Positions 1 to 6,909 of a stretch of DNA of 7,800 nt are shown here, piece after piece; positions within the stretch are counted from its first letter, which is position 1, and the number at the start of each line of letters is the position of its first letter. Source of the DNA: JBECKQ01 sp040235375 (lineage in GTDB: Bacteria; Planctomycetota; Phycisphaerae; UBA1845); the NCBI GenBank assembly GCA_040235375.1, contig JBECKQ010000086.1:1-7800 (forward strand), given 5' to 3'. The notes under the pieces are model-generated. The model was not told the DNA's origin. It worked only from the letters and a program-made list of their open reading frames with translations, and searched no databases. The translations under genes were made by a program, and so were the position numbers.

Positions 1-42
1 CTCTCTCCGGCGACCGCCGGCAATGCGGAGCCCGCGGCATGA
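1..42 (+). CDS. 3' end of an unidentified upstream gene (partial)
   Basis: The first reading frame is open from the window edge and ends in TGA at 40-42, giving the C-terminal tail LSPATAGNAEPAA. That stop overlaps the ATG of the next gene as ATGA, a typical arrangement for translationally coupled genes in one operon. Only 13 codons are visible, so the product cannot be named. The overlap with a glycosyltransferase suggests another glycan-assembly gene, but this is inference. All three forward frames are open across these few bases, so the tail could be chance. Confidence 0.4.
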   Translation, partial: LSPATAGNAEPAA

Positions 43-1280
43 CCAAGGAGTCCTGCGCCTCCGACGTTCGCTGGCCCGCGTCCGTCGTCTGCTTCGGCGG
101 CGAAGACTGGTGGTACCACAACCGCGGGCATTGCGACATGCAGCTCATGCGCCAGTTCGCCCGCCATGGCCGCGTCCTCTACGTCAACTCCGTCGTCATG
201 CGCCGCCCAAACATCACCGAAGGTCGCATGTTCTTCAAACGCGTCGTGCGCAAGGCCCGCAGCATGACGCGCGGCCTCGTGCCCGTCGCCCGCAACTTCA
301 GCGTCTATTCGCCTTTCACGGCGCCGGTTCGACACCTGCCGGCGGCGCGGGCCGTCAACGACCGCATCCTGCAGGCCCAGGTGCTGCTGGCGATCCGCAA
401 GGCGCGCCTCGGCCGGCCGCTGGTTTGGGTCAACTGTCCGGCGGCCTGTGACACTGCGCTGGCACTGCCCCGCACGCATCTCGTCTACCAGCGCACGGAC
501 CGCTACGAGGATTACCCCGGCGTCGACGCGCAGCAGGTCCATCGCGACGACTGCGAGCTGAAGCGCCGCGCCGATCTCACGTTCTTCTCCAACCGGGCCC
601 TGCTCGAGGCGGAACGCGAGCAATGCCGCCGCGCCGTCTACGTGCCGCACGGCGTTGACTACGACCGGTTCGCCGCCGCCGCCGGAGGCGACGACCAGCC
701 TGCCGAGCTCCGCCGGATCGCCCGACCGATCGTCGGGTTCTTCGGCGGCATCGACGGCCACACGTTCAATCTGCCGCTCATTGCTGACGTCGTCGAGCGC
801 CTGCCCGACGTGTCGTTCGTCTTCGTCGGTTCGGCATCGATCGATCTCGCCGCCCTCACCCGCCATCGCAACGTGGTCCGCATCGACCGCCAGCCGTACG
901 AGCGCATCCCGCACTTCGGCCGCTGCTTTGATGTGTGCATCATGCCCTTCAACCTGAACCGCTGGATTCAGGCCTGCAATCCGGTCAAGCTCAAGGAGTA
1001 CCTCGCGCTGGGCAAGCCCGTCGTCACGACGCCTTTCGACGAATTGGCCGCCTACGACGGCCTCGTCCGCATCGCCGCCGAGCCCGCCGCCTTCGCCGAG
1101 GCGATCCGCCGGGCGCTCGAAGACAACTCCCCGGCTGCCATCGCCGCCCGCCGGGATTTCGTCCGCCCTCATACGTGGTATAACAAAGCGTCGGACATAC
1201 TGACCGCCCTGCACCAGGATGGACCGCAACCGGATCACGCCGCGGCGGCACAGCAGAAGCTGGCGAATCTTGCGGGCTGA
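39..1280 (+). CDS. GT-B fold glycosyltransferase (family 4 / group 1 type)
   Basis: Predicted cytoplasmic glycosyltransferase of 413 residues that would transfer a sugar from a nucleotide-sugar donor to a glycan or lipid-linked acceptor; donor and acceptor cannot be read from the sequence. The N-terminal domain begins with VVCFGGEDWWYHNRGH (16-31) and continues to about 195. VPHGVDYDRF (202-211) marks the interdomain linker and GFFGGID (233-239) starts the C-terminal Rossmann domain. NPVKLKEYLALGKPVVTT (314-331) is the donor-site segment typical of group 1 enzymes, with Glu320 in the usual acidic position. There is no signal peptide or clear membrane span. The start at 39 is supported by GGAG at 27-30, eight bases upstream, and by the ATGA overlap with the preceding gene. 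The same frame is open to the window edge, so a longer N-terminus cannot be excluded. It leads a run of three same-strand glycan genes. Confidence 0.9.
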   Translation: MTKESCASDVRWPASVVCFGGEDWWYHNRGHCDMQLMRQFARHGRVLYVNSVVMRRPNITEGRMFFKRVVRKARSMTRGLVPVARNFSVYSPFTAPVRHLPAARAVNDRILQAQVLLAIRKARLGRPLVWVNCPAACDTALALPRTHLVYQRTDRYEDYPGVDAQQVHRDDCELKRRADLTFFSNRALLEAEREQCRRAVYVPHGVDYDRFAAAAGGDDQPAELRRIARPIVGFFGGIDGHTFNLPLIADVVERLPDVSFVFVGSASIDLAALTRHRNVVRIDRQPYERIPHFGRCFDVCIMPFNLNRWIQACNPVKLKEYLALGKPVVTTPFDELAAYDGLVRIAAEPAAFAEAIRRALEDNSPAAIAARRDFVRPHTWYNKASDILTALHQDGPQPDHAAAAQQKLANLAG

Positions 1281-1309
1281 CCGACGGCGGCCCCCGGCGG
1301 AGCAACGGA

Positions 1310-1762
1310 ATGCCCAAGATCTGCATTGCTGCATCGGCCGGCGGACACCTTTCCCAGGCCCTGCGAGTCGCCGAGGCCTATCAATCGCACCCGCACTTTT
1401 TCGTCACGACGAGCCGGATGGCCGCCGACCAACTCGGCGAGGATGCCGACGTCCGTTTTGTCGATGAAGCGAATCGCAGCAACCCGTTTCGGCTTCTGCG
1501 GATCATCTACAGGGCATTTCAAATTGTAAGATCCGAGCGTCCCCACGTCATCCTGAGCACGGGCGCCGCTCCGGGTTGCCTGCTCTGTCTGGTCGGCAAG
1601 CTTTATCGCGCGAAGATCATCTGGATGGACAGTCTGGCCAATGTCGAGCGGATGTCGCTCTCCGGGCGGATCATTGCCCGCTTCGCGGATTTGCTTCTCG
1701 TGCAATGGGAGGACGTCGCGGCGTCGTCGCCGCGGGCCGAATATGCCGGGAGCGTGCTGTGA
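1310..1762 (+). CDS. Alg14-like glycosyltransferase subunit (PssD/EpsE/Cps14F type)
   Basis: A 150-residue protein matching the Alg14 family, the membrane-anchoring, acceptor-side half of a two-part glycosyltransferase. In eukaryotes Alg13-Alg14 adds the second GlcNAc to a dolichol-linked precursor; bacterial homologues act in exopolysaccharide and capsule assembly (PssD/PssE; pneumococcal Cps14F/Cps14G). Visible hallmarks are the glycine-rich loop SAGGHLSQ (9-16), HVILSTGAAPG (79-89), the conserved KIIWMDSLANVERMSLSGR (102-120), ADLLLVQWEDV (126-136) and the family-like end AEYAGSVL. A hydrophobic stretch around 86-98 could be the membrane-contact segment. Length is normal for the bacterial family. 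The ATG follows GGAG at 1299-1302 with seven bases between, 29 bases after the preceding gene. Its TGA overlaps the GTG of its partner, which would favour equal synthesis of the two subunits. The sugar transferred is not predictable. Confidence 0.92.
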   Translation: MPKICIAASAGGHLSQALRVAEAYQSHPHFFVTTSRMAADQLGEDADVRFVDEANRSNPFRLLRIIYRAFQIVRSERPHVILSTGAAPGCLLCLVGKLYRAKIIWMDSLANVERMSLSGRIIARFADLLLVQWEDVAASSPRAEYAGSVL

Positions 1763-2241
1763 TATTCCTGACCGTCGGAACGCAATTCGGTTTTGACCGG
1801 CTTGTCAGCGCCGTCGATGCCTGGTGCGCCTCTCGGCCGGACGCGCAGGTCTTCGGGCAGATCGGCTCATCGCGGCTTCAGCCGTCGCACTTCGAGTGGG
1901 TTCAGTGGCTCGATCGCAGCGAGCATGTCCGTCGGCTGAGAGATGCCCAAGGTGTCGTCAGTCACGCGGGCATGGGCACGATTTTGCAGTGCCGGGATGA
2001 ACGCAAGCCGTTGCTCGTGATGCCCCGTCGCGCCGGCCTGGGTGAGTGTATCAACGACCACCAATGGACCATGGCGCACAAGCTCGATCGCCTCGGCCTC
2101 ATCCGTGTGGCCTACGACGAAAACGAAATGCCTGCCCGCCTCGATGCTCTTCTGGAAAACGCCCCCCTGCCCGCCGCCGCAAACCATCGCGACGCCCTCA
2201 TCGCCCGTATCAGCGCATTCCTGAACGCGCTGCCCACCTGA
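1759..2241 (+). CDS. Alg13-like glycosyltransferase subunit (PssE/EpsF/Cps14G type)
   Basis: The catalytic, donor-binding partner of the preceding Alg14-like protein: 160 residues corresponding to the C-terminal half of a GT28 (MurG-like) enzyme. It opens with IFLTVGTQFGFDRLV (2-16), has the loop VVSHAGMGTI (66-75), and carries KPLLVMPRRAGLGECINDHQ (83-102), the segment that binds the nucleotide sugar in this family. There is no membrane span, so it should depend on the Alg14-like subunit for recruitment to the inner membrane. I chose GTG at 1759 because it places the conserved beta-strand at residue 2 and overlaps the upstream stop as GTGA. An in-frame extension back to 1576 exists but lies inside the Alg14-like gene and encodes no family sequence. 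It ends the visible operon, 38 bases before the palindromic element. Confidence 0.92.
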   Translation: MIFLTVGTQFGFDRLVSAVDAWCASRPDAQVFGQIGSSRLQPSHFEWVQWLDRSEHVRRLRDAQGVVSHAGMGTILQCRDERKPLLVMPRRAGLGECINDHQWTMAHKLDRLGLIRVAYDENEMPARLDALLENAPLPAAANHRDALIARISAFLNALPT

Positions 2242-2279
2242 CGACCAGCCCGGCGCCCCTCCGCCTCTTCCCTATTGCC

Positions 2280-2345
2280 TCCTTGACACGCCGCAGCTCG
2301 CGTGGCGAGCAATTGCGGGCTTTGCCCGCGGCGGCGAGTCAAGGA
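2280..2345. repeat. 66-nt imperfect palindrome forming a three-way junction
   Basis: The outer arms 2280-2294 and 2331-2345 pair at 14 of 15 positions; the one mismatch is A2288 against A2337. They enclose two perfect 6-bp hairpins: 2296-2310 (GCTCGC, loop GTG) and 2315-2329 (GCGGGC, loop TTT), separated by AATT. Nearly every base is paired. The element lies between convergent genes, 38 bases after one stop and 25 bases before the other. It could be a REP- or MITE-like repeat or a bidirectional terminator. No uridine run follows on either strand, so it is not a classical intrinsic terminator. Confidence 0.8.
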
Positions 2346-2364
2346 TGCCTCTTGCCTCTTGCCT
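2346..2364. repeat. short tandem repeat TGCCTCT, about 2.7 copies
   Basis: TGCCTCT occurs at 2346-2352 and 2353-2359, followed by a partial TGCCT at 2360-2364. The repeat directly abuts the right arm of the palindrome and starts a pyrimidine-rich tract that runs to the stop codon of the minus-strand gene. It may be slippage next to a strong secondary structure. No function is visible. Confidence 0.5.
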
Positions 2365-2370
2365 TCTTCC

Positions 2371-5300
2371 TCAATGCTCATACGCGCCGACGTCGCATCG
2401 CGCGTCACGCAGCGTGCCGTCCGCGTCCACCGGCACGAGCGGCGGGCTGATTCGATCGCGCAGTTGCGATGACGGTACGGGCCGGCCGTAGCTGTCCAGG
2501 CCCGCCGCCCCCGTCGTGCTGTCCAGCCCCGGCGTGACCACCTGCGGCCCCGATGATGTCTCGTAGTGGTTGTAGTCGAAGCTCGACGTATCGACGTGGC
2601 CGATCGGCGTGTAGTGCTTCAGCGCGTTGAACATGCAGCCGCGCACGTCGAAGTGCGTGATCGTCGTGGCGAATTTCTGCCCGTCCTGGTCGTCGTAGAT
2701 GTTGAACGGGTGACCTTCAAACGTGCAGTTCCACATCAGGAAGTGGTCAACCGAACGCATCCAGAGGCTCGCCGGGCCGTTCGTTTTTCGATACGGCGGC
2801 ACCAGGTTGATGAACGTGTTCACGAACGCGACGCCCTCGGCCCGCGGCGACCCGGCCACGCCCGTCCGGCACATTACGCCCTGGCAATGCGCGTTGTCGC
2901 ATCGGTATCCGTACGCGATCGTGTTCTTCGGCCCGGAGGTCGAGAACCACTGCCACGCGTCGGAATGCCAGCCTGTTGAGCCGGGATCCACGTCGTCCAC
3001 CACGCAGTTGACCACCATCGGGCAATGCTGGAATGCGTCGTTGCCGATATGCTCGATGGTCAAGCCCCGGGCCAGCACGCCACCGCCGAATCCGAAGTCC
3101 ACGTCATAGATGTAGGAGTTGGTAAACCACTTGTTCTGCCAACTGCTCGGTACCGGGTGGCTTCCCGCCATCCATCGGCCGCTGCCGATGATGGCGCAGT
3201 TCTCCAGCCAGAGATACGGATTCGATATGCCCGAGTCGTGCAGAAAGACGTACCGCCACTGCCCGCCGCTCTGCACGGTAATGCCCTTGCAGCAGATCAG
3301 CTTCGTCTTCGGCAGCGTCGTGTCACGGTCGACGATCCTCGTGTTCGCCCGCGTTCCGCCGGCCGCCGTCGTGATCGTCAGCCACTCCTGGCTCGTCGCG
3401 ATCAGAGTTCGCACGCCCCCGTTGGACATCCTGTGGGTGCCCGGCATCAGGCGCACGATTCCGCCGTCGACCCGATTGCCGAATCCGTTCGCGCTCATCC
3501 ACGCCCGAATGCCGTCGACGGCCTTGCCGATCGTGCGATACGGTTTCGACGCGTTGTTCACGGCGCCGGTGCTGTCGTTGCCCCGCGACGCGTCGACCCA
3601 CGCCTGCGGCGCGGGCAGATCGCCGTCCGGATCCACGACCAGCGGCAGCGGGTCCAGCGTTCGCGTCCCGCCGTCATTGCCATAGACCTTGGCGGTTACC
3701 GTGATCGGCCCGCCGGACGAAAAACCGTTCGCGTTGATGCCATACCAGTATTCGTAGACGCCGGTCCGGTGATTGTAGGTCATCGACGTAACGCTGGCCG
3801 CGGGACGGCCGTTGACGGAAAACTCCACGCGGTCGATTCCATTCTGCGAGAAGGCCACAACGCCGCAGTTGAACGTCTCTCCCTGCGCCACGCGCTGGTA
3901 AGGTACCACGTCCCAGCGGGCGATCGGCGTCAGCCCCGGGCCGGACGCGGTCTGTACCGATACCGTCGCGGCGATTGTGATCGGTGGGCCGACCTCTGGC
4001 TCGATGATGATGTTCCCCTGGTATGTGCCTCCGGCCAGGCCGTTGCGACTGGCCGTCGCGGTGATGGTCTTGGTCTCGCCTCCGCTCACGCCGCTCGCAG
4101 GCGTGACGGCCAGCCAGGGGGCATCGCTTCGGACCGTGTACCCGATCGTGTCGACCCCGCAGTTCCACGCGTCGAAGGAGAGCGACGTCGTCGTGGCGCC
4201 GAAGCTCAGGTAGCTGCGGCTCACGCACAGCCTCGCTGAACTGACGCAGTCCACCTGCCCGTCGCCGTCGAGATCCTCGTCCGCAACCCCGCAGCCACAC
4301 ACGCCCGGCGCGCTCTTTTGCGGATCAGTGGGGCAGGCGTCCAGGCAGTCGATATTGCCGTCGCCGTCCATGTCGATGTCCGGCTGGCCGGGACAGACAT
4401 CCTCGCAATCCATCACGCCGTCTGCGTCCGAATCCGTCGAGCACAGCGAGGATATCGCCGTTCCTTTGACGCCCAGGTCATCCCAGTACTTGATCCCCAA
4501 GCCCATGCCCCAGACGCCGATCGTTCCCGACGTGGGGCGATCTGACGCCGAGTCGTAACAGTCGATCTGCCAGCCGTCCGGCTCCGGGCTGCCCTCCGGC
4601 CACACCTTGGCGCGGATCCTGACCCGATCGCTGTCGCTGCTGGTCTCGATCTCGAACGCGTACCACTTGTTGGCCTCCGGGACCACGCCCGAATCCGACT
4701 TGCCGCCGGTTATGTTCGTGCCGTGAGGCTCGATGTGAAACGACTTGCCGCCTGCGAAGTTCCCGCGACGAAGCCGGTAGTACACGTCCTCGTCGGGATA
4801 GTGCGACAGGAACGTCACGCCGATGCCTCCGCCGCTGTCGGTGATCATCATGCGGCCGCTGTACGTCAGCGACGACCAGTTCGCGTCGCCCGCCCCCAGG
4901 TAGTGCGAATGGATGTTCGTGCGCGTGGACGACGTACCGAAGGCAACGTCCTCGCCGACCTTCATCACGCTGAACAGGCTGCCGTTCTCGCCGAGGCTGT
5001 TGTTGGCGCTGGTGTCGAACCAGCCGGCCGGATCATCTCCGACCGCGTAGGATTCGAAGTCCTCGAAGTAATCAGCGGACTGCGGCGGGGCGGACGCGAG
5101 GACGGTGATGCGAACAACATCGCTGCTTGTGCTCTCGCCCTGTCGAACGGTGAGCTGAAAGGTCAGGACCTCCTTATCGATCAGGACCTCCGGGGCGTGG
5201 AATGCCGCAACAGCCTTGCCCGCGCCGCCGATCAAAGTCACGGGACTGCCCGTGAGCTGTGTCCACTCGTATTCCATGGGCGAGTCGTCGGCCCCCTGGC

Positions 5301-6105
5301 TGCCGGTGCCATCCAGCGTGACGACATCGCCGGCGCGGGTGGTGACGTCGAGTCCGGCATTCGCGGCCAACGTCGTGGCTGCACTCGAATCTCCAACGCT
5401 GATCGTCACCGTGTCCTCAACGGCGTACTCTCCATCGCTGACCGTGAGCACGAAGACCAGGACCGTGCGTTTGGAGACTCTCGGCGCGTTGAAGCAGACC
5501 ACTGCAGGGTCGCTCTCGTCCTTGATGAGCAGGATCGTCGGACCCGCCAACTGCCGCCACGTGTACTCGATTTCGTCGTTGTTCGGGTCCGCGCTCGCCG
5601 AGCCGTCAAGGCATACTTCCTCGCCCTCCGTTACCGTCCGGTCGGCGCCCCCGCGGGCAACGGGAGCGACGTTCAGCGTAGGCGAAATCTCAATCTCCAG
5701 CGCCAGTACGAAGGCGACGTGTCCATCCGCCGTGAAGGCCGTAACGGTGATCAGGTATGTGCCGACATTGGGAAAGGCGTGCGCCTGCTGCGGCCCTTCC
5801 GCGGCGTCACCGGTGCCGTCACCGAAGTTCCACACGAACCGCAGATCGCTGGCCGTATCTGTCGACGGGCTCTGAACGCGGAATCGCCATTCGCCGCTCT
5901 CTTCCTGTGTGGCAACGACGTGGTAATCGCTATGCGCAGGATTACCCGTTCCGTCACCGGAGCAGTCGCCGTCGGTGCAGTAGGGCAGAACGTTGGCAGA
6001 GGGGGTCGGGCGATCTGCAGGTAGTGCGCCGCAGCCGGCACTGAAAAGCGCCCACAAGGTGGCCAGCAGGCATAGTGCAGCCCCCGTAGAGCGCACTGCC
6101 GGCAT
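2371..6105 (-). CDS. giant multidomain predicted lipoprotein with PKD-like, TSP3, BACON-like and beta-helix domains
   Basis: A 1244-residue predicted surface or periplasmic protein. The N-terminus has Arg5, a hydrophobic core and SAGC with Cys25, a probable lipidation site, although Ser at -3 is atypical. Domains in order: PKD (about 60-145, WNFGDGT at 92-98); two PKD/REJ-like Ig domains (about 147-240 and 244-338); a concanavalin-like jelly roll (about 345-550); three thrombospondin type 3 calcium repeats (557-620: DSDADG, DMDGDG, DLDGDG with Cys); a BACON-like domain (about 625-718); a further Ig-like domain (about 724-826); and a right-handed parallel beta-helix (about 834-1244, WVDASRGNDSTG at 836-847), ending VGAYEH. 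I infer carbohydrate binding or cleavage, or adhesion; no catalytic residues could be assigned. The start at 6105 is chosen because it sets up the signal peptide. The frame extends 44 codons further to 6237, but those residues are basic and not signal-like. The Shine-Dalgarno is weak: TAGG close by, or GAGGGG 13 bases away. Confidence 0.88.
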   Translation of the reverse strand: MPAVRSTGAALCLLATLWALFSAGCGALPADRPTPSANVLPYCTDGDCSGDGTGNPAHSDYHVVATQEESGEWRFRVQSPSTDTASDLRFVWNFGDGTGDAAEGPQQAHAFPNVGTYLITVTAFTADGHVAFVLALEIEISPTLNVAPVARGGADRTVTEGEEVCLDGSASADPNNDEIEYTWRQLAGPTILLIKDESDPAVVCFNAPRVSKRTVLVFVLTVSDGEYAVEDTVTISVGDSSAATTLAANAGLDVTTRAGDVVTLDGTGSQGADDSPMEYEWTQLTGSPVTLIGGAGKAVAAFHAPEVLIDKEVLTFQLTVRQGESTSSDVVRITVLASAPPQSADYFEDFESYAVGDDPAGWFDTSANNSLGENGSLFSVMKVGEDVAFGTSSTRTNIHSHYLGAGDANWSSLTYSGRMMITDSGGGIGVTFLSHYPDEDVYYRLRRGNFAGGKSFHIEPHGTNITGGKSDSGVVPEANKWYAFEIETSSDSDRVRIRAKVWPEGSPEPDGWQIDCYDSASDRPTSGTIGVWGMGLGIKYWDDLGVKGTAISSLCSTDSDADGVMDCEDVCPGQPDIDMDGDGNIDCLDACPTDPQKSAPGVCGCGVADEDLDGDGQVDCVSSARLCVSRSYLSFGATTTSLSFDAWNCGVDTIGYTVRSDAPWLAVTPASGVSGGETKTITATASRNGLAGGTYQGNIIIEPEVGPPITIAATVSVQTASGPGLTPIARWDVVPYQRVAQGETFNCGVVAFSQNGIDRVEFSVNGRPAASVTSMTYNHRTGVYEYWYGINANGFSSGGPITVTAKVYGNDGGTRTLDPLPLVVDPDGDLPAPQAWVDASRGNDSTGAVNNASKPYRTIGKAVDGIRAWMSANGFGNRVDGGIVRLMPGTHRMSNGGVRTLIATSQEWLTITTAAGGTRANTRIVDRDTTLPKTKLICCKGITVQSGGQWRYVFLHDSGISNPYLWLENCAIIGSGRWMAGSHPVPSSWQNKWFTNSYIYDVDFGFGGGVLARGLTIEHIGNDAFQHCPMVVNCVVDDVDPGSTGWHSDAWQWFSTSGPKNTIAYGYRCDNAHCQGVMCRTGVAGSPRAEGVAFVNTFINLVPPYRKTNGPASLWMRSVDHFLMWNCTFEGHPFNIYDDQDGQKFATTITHFDVRGCMFNALKHYTPIGHVDTSSFDYNHYETSSGPQVVTPGLDSTTGAAGLDSYGRPVPSSQLRDRISPPLVPVDADGTLRDARCDVGAYEH

Positions 6106-6124
6106 GGAATACCTATTTCCCCTC

Positions 6125-6147
6125 GCGTCTCCTGAAACCCGGGACGC
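6125..6147 (-). promoter_or_regulatory. leader stem-loop close to the lipoprotein start
   Basis: GCGTC at 6125-6129 pairs with GACGC at 6143-6147. Two more G-C pairs (6131-6132 with 6141-6142) form inside, past one bulged base. It lies 19 bases upstream of the start codon, and its 3' side on the minus strand abuts the purine-rich GAGGGG that may act as ribosome binding site. It could affect ribosome access. A function is inferred from position only. Confidence 0.35.
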
Positions 6148-6156
6148 ACCTCTCTT

Positions 6157-6179
6157 TGGCCGTTTATGCCAAACGGCCA
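6157..6179 (-). promoter_or_regulatory. perfect 9-bp stem-loop in the lipoprotein leader
   Basis: The arms 6157-6165 (TGGCCGTTT) and 6171-6179 (AAACGGCCA) are perfectly complementary around a 5-base loop. On the minus strand it lies 51 bases before the start chosen at 6105, so it would be in the 5' untranslated leader if transcription begins upstream. Neither strand has a following T run, so it is not an evident intrinsic terminator. It may be an mRNA-stabilising hairpin or an operator palindrome. Confidence 0.45.
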
Positions 6180-6249
6180 TCCTACCCAGATTAGCCGCAA
6201 CGAGCCCACGTCTCTCCGGTAGTGGGTGTATGATCATTTAACTTGTCCA

Positions 6250-6290
6250 ACGTGCCAGGGAATTACGCTGCCATGACTCACGCTGCCATG
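6250..6290. repeat. direct repeats at 15-nt spacing
   Basis: ACGCTGCCATG occurs exactly at 6265-6275 and 6280-6290, 15 bases apart. A degenerate third unit, ACGTGCCAGG, starts at 6250 on the same spacing. The array lies about 145-185 bases upstream of the lipoprotein start. It could be an iterated regulator-binding site for that gene, but regular spacing is the only evidence. Confidence 0.4.
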
Positions 6291-6445
6291 CGTGCGTCGC
6301 CGGGAAGATGCATGAGGGCCGGCCTGCTATGCCGCCCTCGCCCCGCGCCGCCGGAATGATGCCGATGGTGTGACGGGTTTCGCTTCCGAACGGTGTAAGG
6401 CTACGGGTGATACTTGTCCTGTTTCGCTGCCAACTCCGGGGTGTG

Positions 6446-6466
6446 CGGTCCGGCGAAGCCAGACCG
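6446..6466. repeat. hairpin with GAA triloop
   Basis: CGGTC at 6446-6450 pairs with GACCG at 6462-6466. After one C-A mismatch, GGC pairs with GCC around the loop GAA. It shares the CGGTC/GACCG arm core with the hairpin at 6503-6523 and lies ten bases before the TCCTTGAC repeat copy. Confidence 0.45.
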
Positions 6467-6476
6467 TGGAGCTCAC

Positions 6477-6492
6477 TCCTTGACTCACCCCC
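6477..6492 (+). repeat. diverged copy of the palindrome arm seen at 2280-2345
   Basis: The 16 bases starting TCCTTGACTC match the complement of the right arm of the 2280-2345 palindrome (2330-2345) at 14 positions, the first ten exactly. Like the first element it is intergenic and is followed by a hairpin, though here 10 bases further on. It may be the left end of a larger element whose other end is the inverted copy at 6910-6917. Confidence 0.5.
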
Positions 6493-6502
6493 CGCAATAC
6501 TT

Positions 6503-6523
6503 GCAGACCGGCCGGCGGTCTGC
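6503..6523. repeat. perfect 8-bp hairpin
   Basis: GCAGACCG at 6503-6510 pairs perfectly with CGGTCTGC at 6516-6523 around the loop GCCGG. The downstream sequence is CAATAATCCC, so there is no T run and intrinsic termination is not supported. It stands ten bases after the TCCTTGACTC repeat copy. Confidence 0.5.
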
Positions 6524-6839
6524 CCAATAATCCCTCTGCGCCGGTTTATCGGCTGTTGGTCCGCTCGTTCACCAGTCAATCGCCTCGGCGGGCGGCATCA
6601 CCTTGCTCGCCTTCCGACTGCACCGCGACATACGCATCACATTGGTGGCAATCCGCCTGCATCCACGACCGCTCTTGCCGATCGCCACGCCTGCTGTGCG
6701 ACCTCTGTCGCTGTGCTGATCAGACCGAATGCTTCTCCCCGCATGGCGGGCATTTGCCTGAAAACGCCCACCCTGTCACAAGGACTTCGACAAGCGAGCG
6801 ACCTTGACCGCTTCCGGCGTCTCGCCTGTCGCCACCAAT

Positions 6840-6872
6840 CTCGGCCTGGCCGGCCGAGGGAGCCCCTCGGCT
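6840..6872. repeat. two overlapping, mutually exclusive hairpins
   Basis: Hairpin A pairs 6840-6846 (CTCGGCC) with 6852-6858 (GGCCGAG) around a 5-base loop. Hairpin B pairs 6853-6860 (GCCGAGGG) with 6864-6871 (CCCTCGGC) around the loop AGC. Both use 6853-6858, so only one can form at a time. They lie about 160 bases before the S9 peptidase start. The layout resembles a two-state RNA switch or attenuator, but no leader peptide, T run or known ligand-binding core is visible, so this is only a structural observation. Confidence 0.45.
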
Positions 6873-6909
6873 CCTGCGGGCAACGCTTCTACTAAAAACC
6901 ATGGAAGGG

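Noticed and set aside
1576..1758. Longer N-terminus for the Alg13-like protein
   Set aside because: It would overlap the Alg14-like gene almost entirely, and the added residues have no family similarity. GTG at 1759 gives the canonical N-terminus.
2280..2372. Classical Rho-independent terminator between the convergent genes
   Set aside because: The hairpin is strong, but neither flank has a T run; the plus-strand flank is a mixed C/T tract.
3025..6024. Two long plus-strand open frames (3025-4239 and 4723-6024) opposite the lipoprotein gene
   Set aside because: They are antisense to a frame with clear domains, their translations are Arg/Val/Ala-rich without motifs, and long antisense frames are expected in GC-rich genes.
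6106..6240. Cyclic di-GMP (GEMM) riboswitch in the lipoprotein leader
   Set aside because: Fragments such as GCGTCCCGGG recall it, but the conserved order of GEMM core segments and the tetraloop/receptor are absent.
6242..6259. Sigma-54 promoter for the lipoprotein gene (minus strand TGGCACG)
   Set aside because: The -24 half is perfect, but the -12 half is ACAAG instead of TTGC and the required GC is missing at the correct spacing.
6556..6807. Cysteine-rich 83-codon open frame with CDLC and other Cys/His pairs, resembling a zinc-binding protein
   Set aside because: It starts at TTG without a ribosome binding site, the Cys/His spacing fits no family I recognise, and the opposite strand gives similar CxxC pieces broken by stops. 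A decayed gene remains possible.
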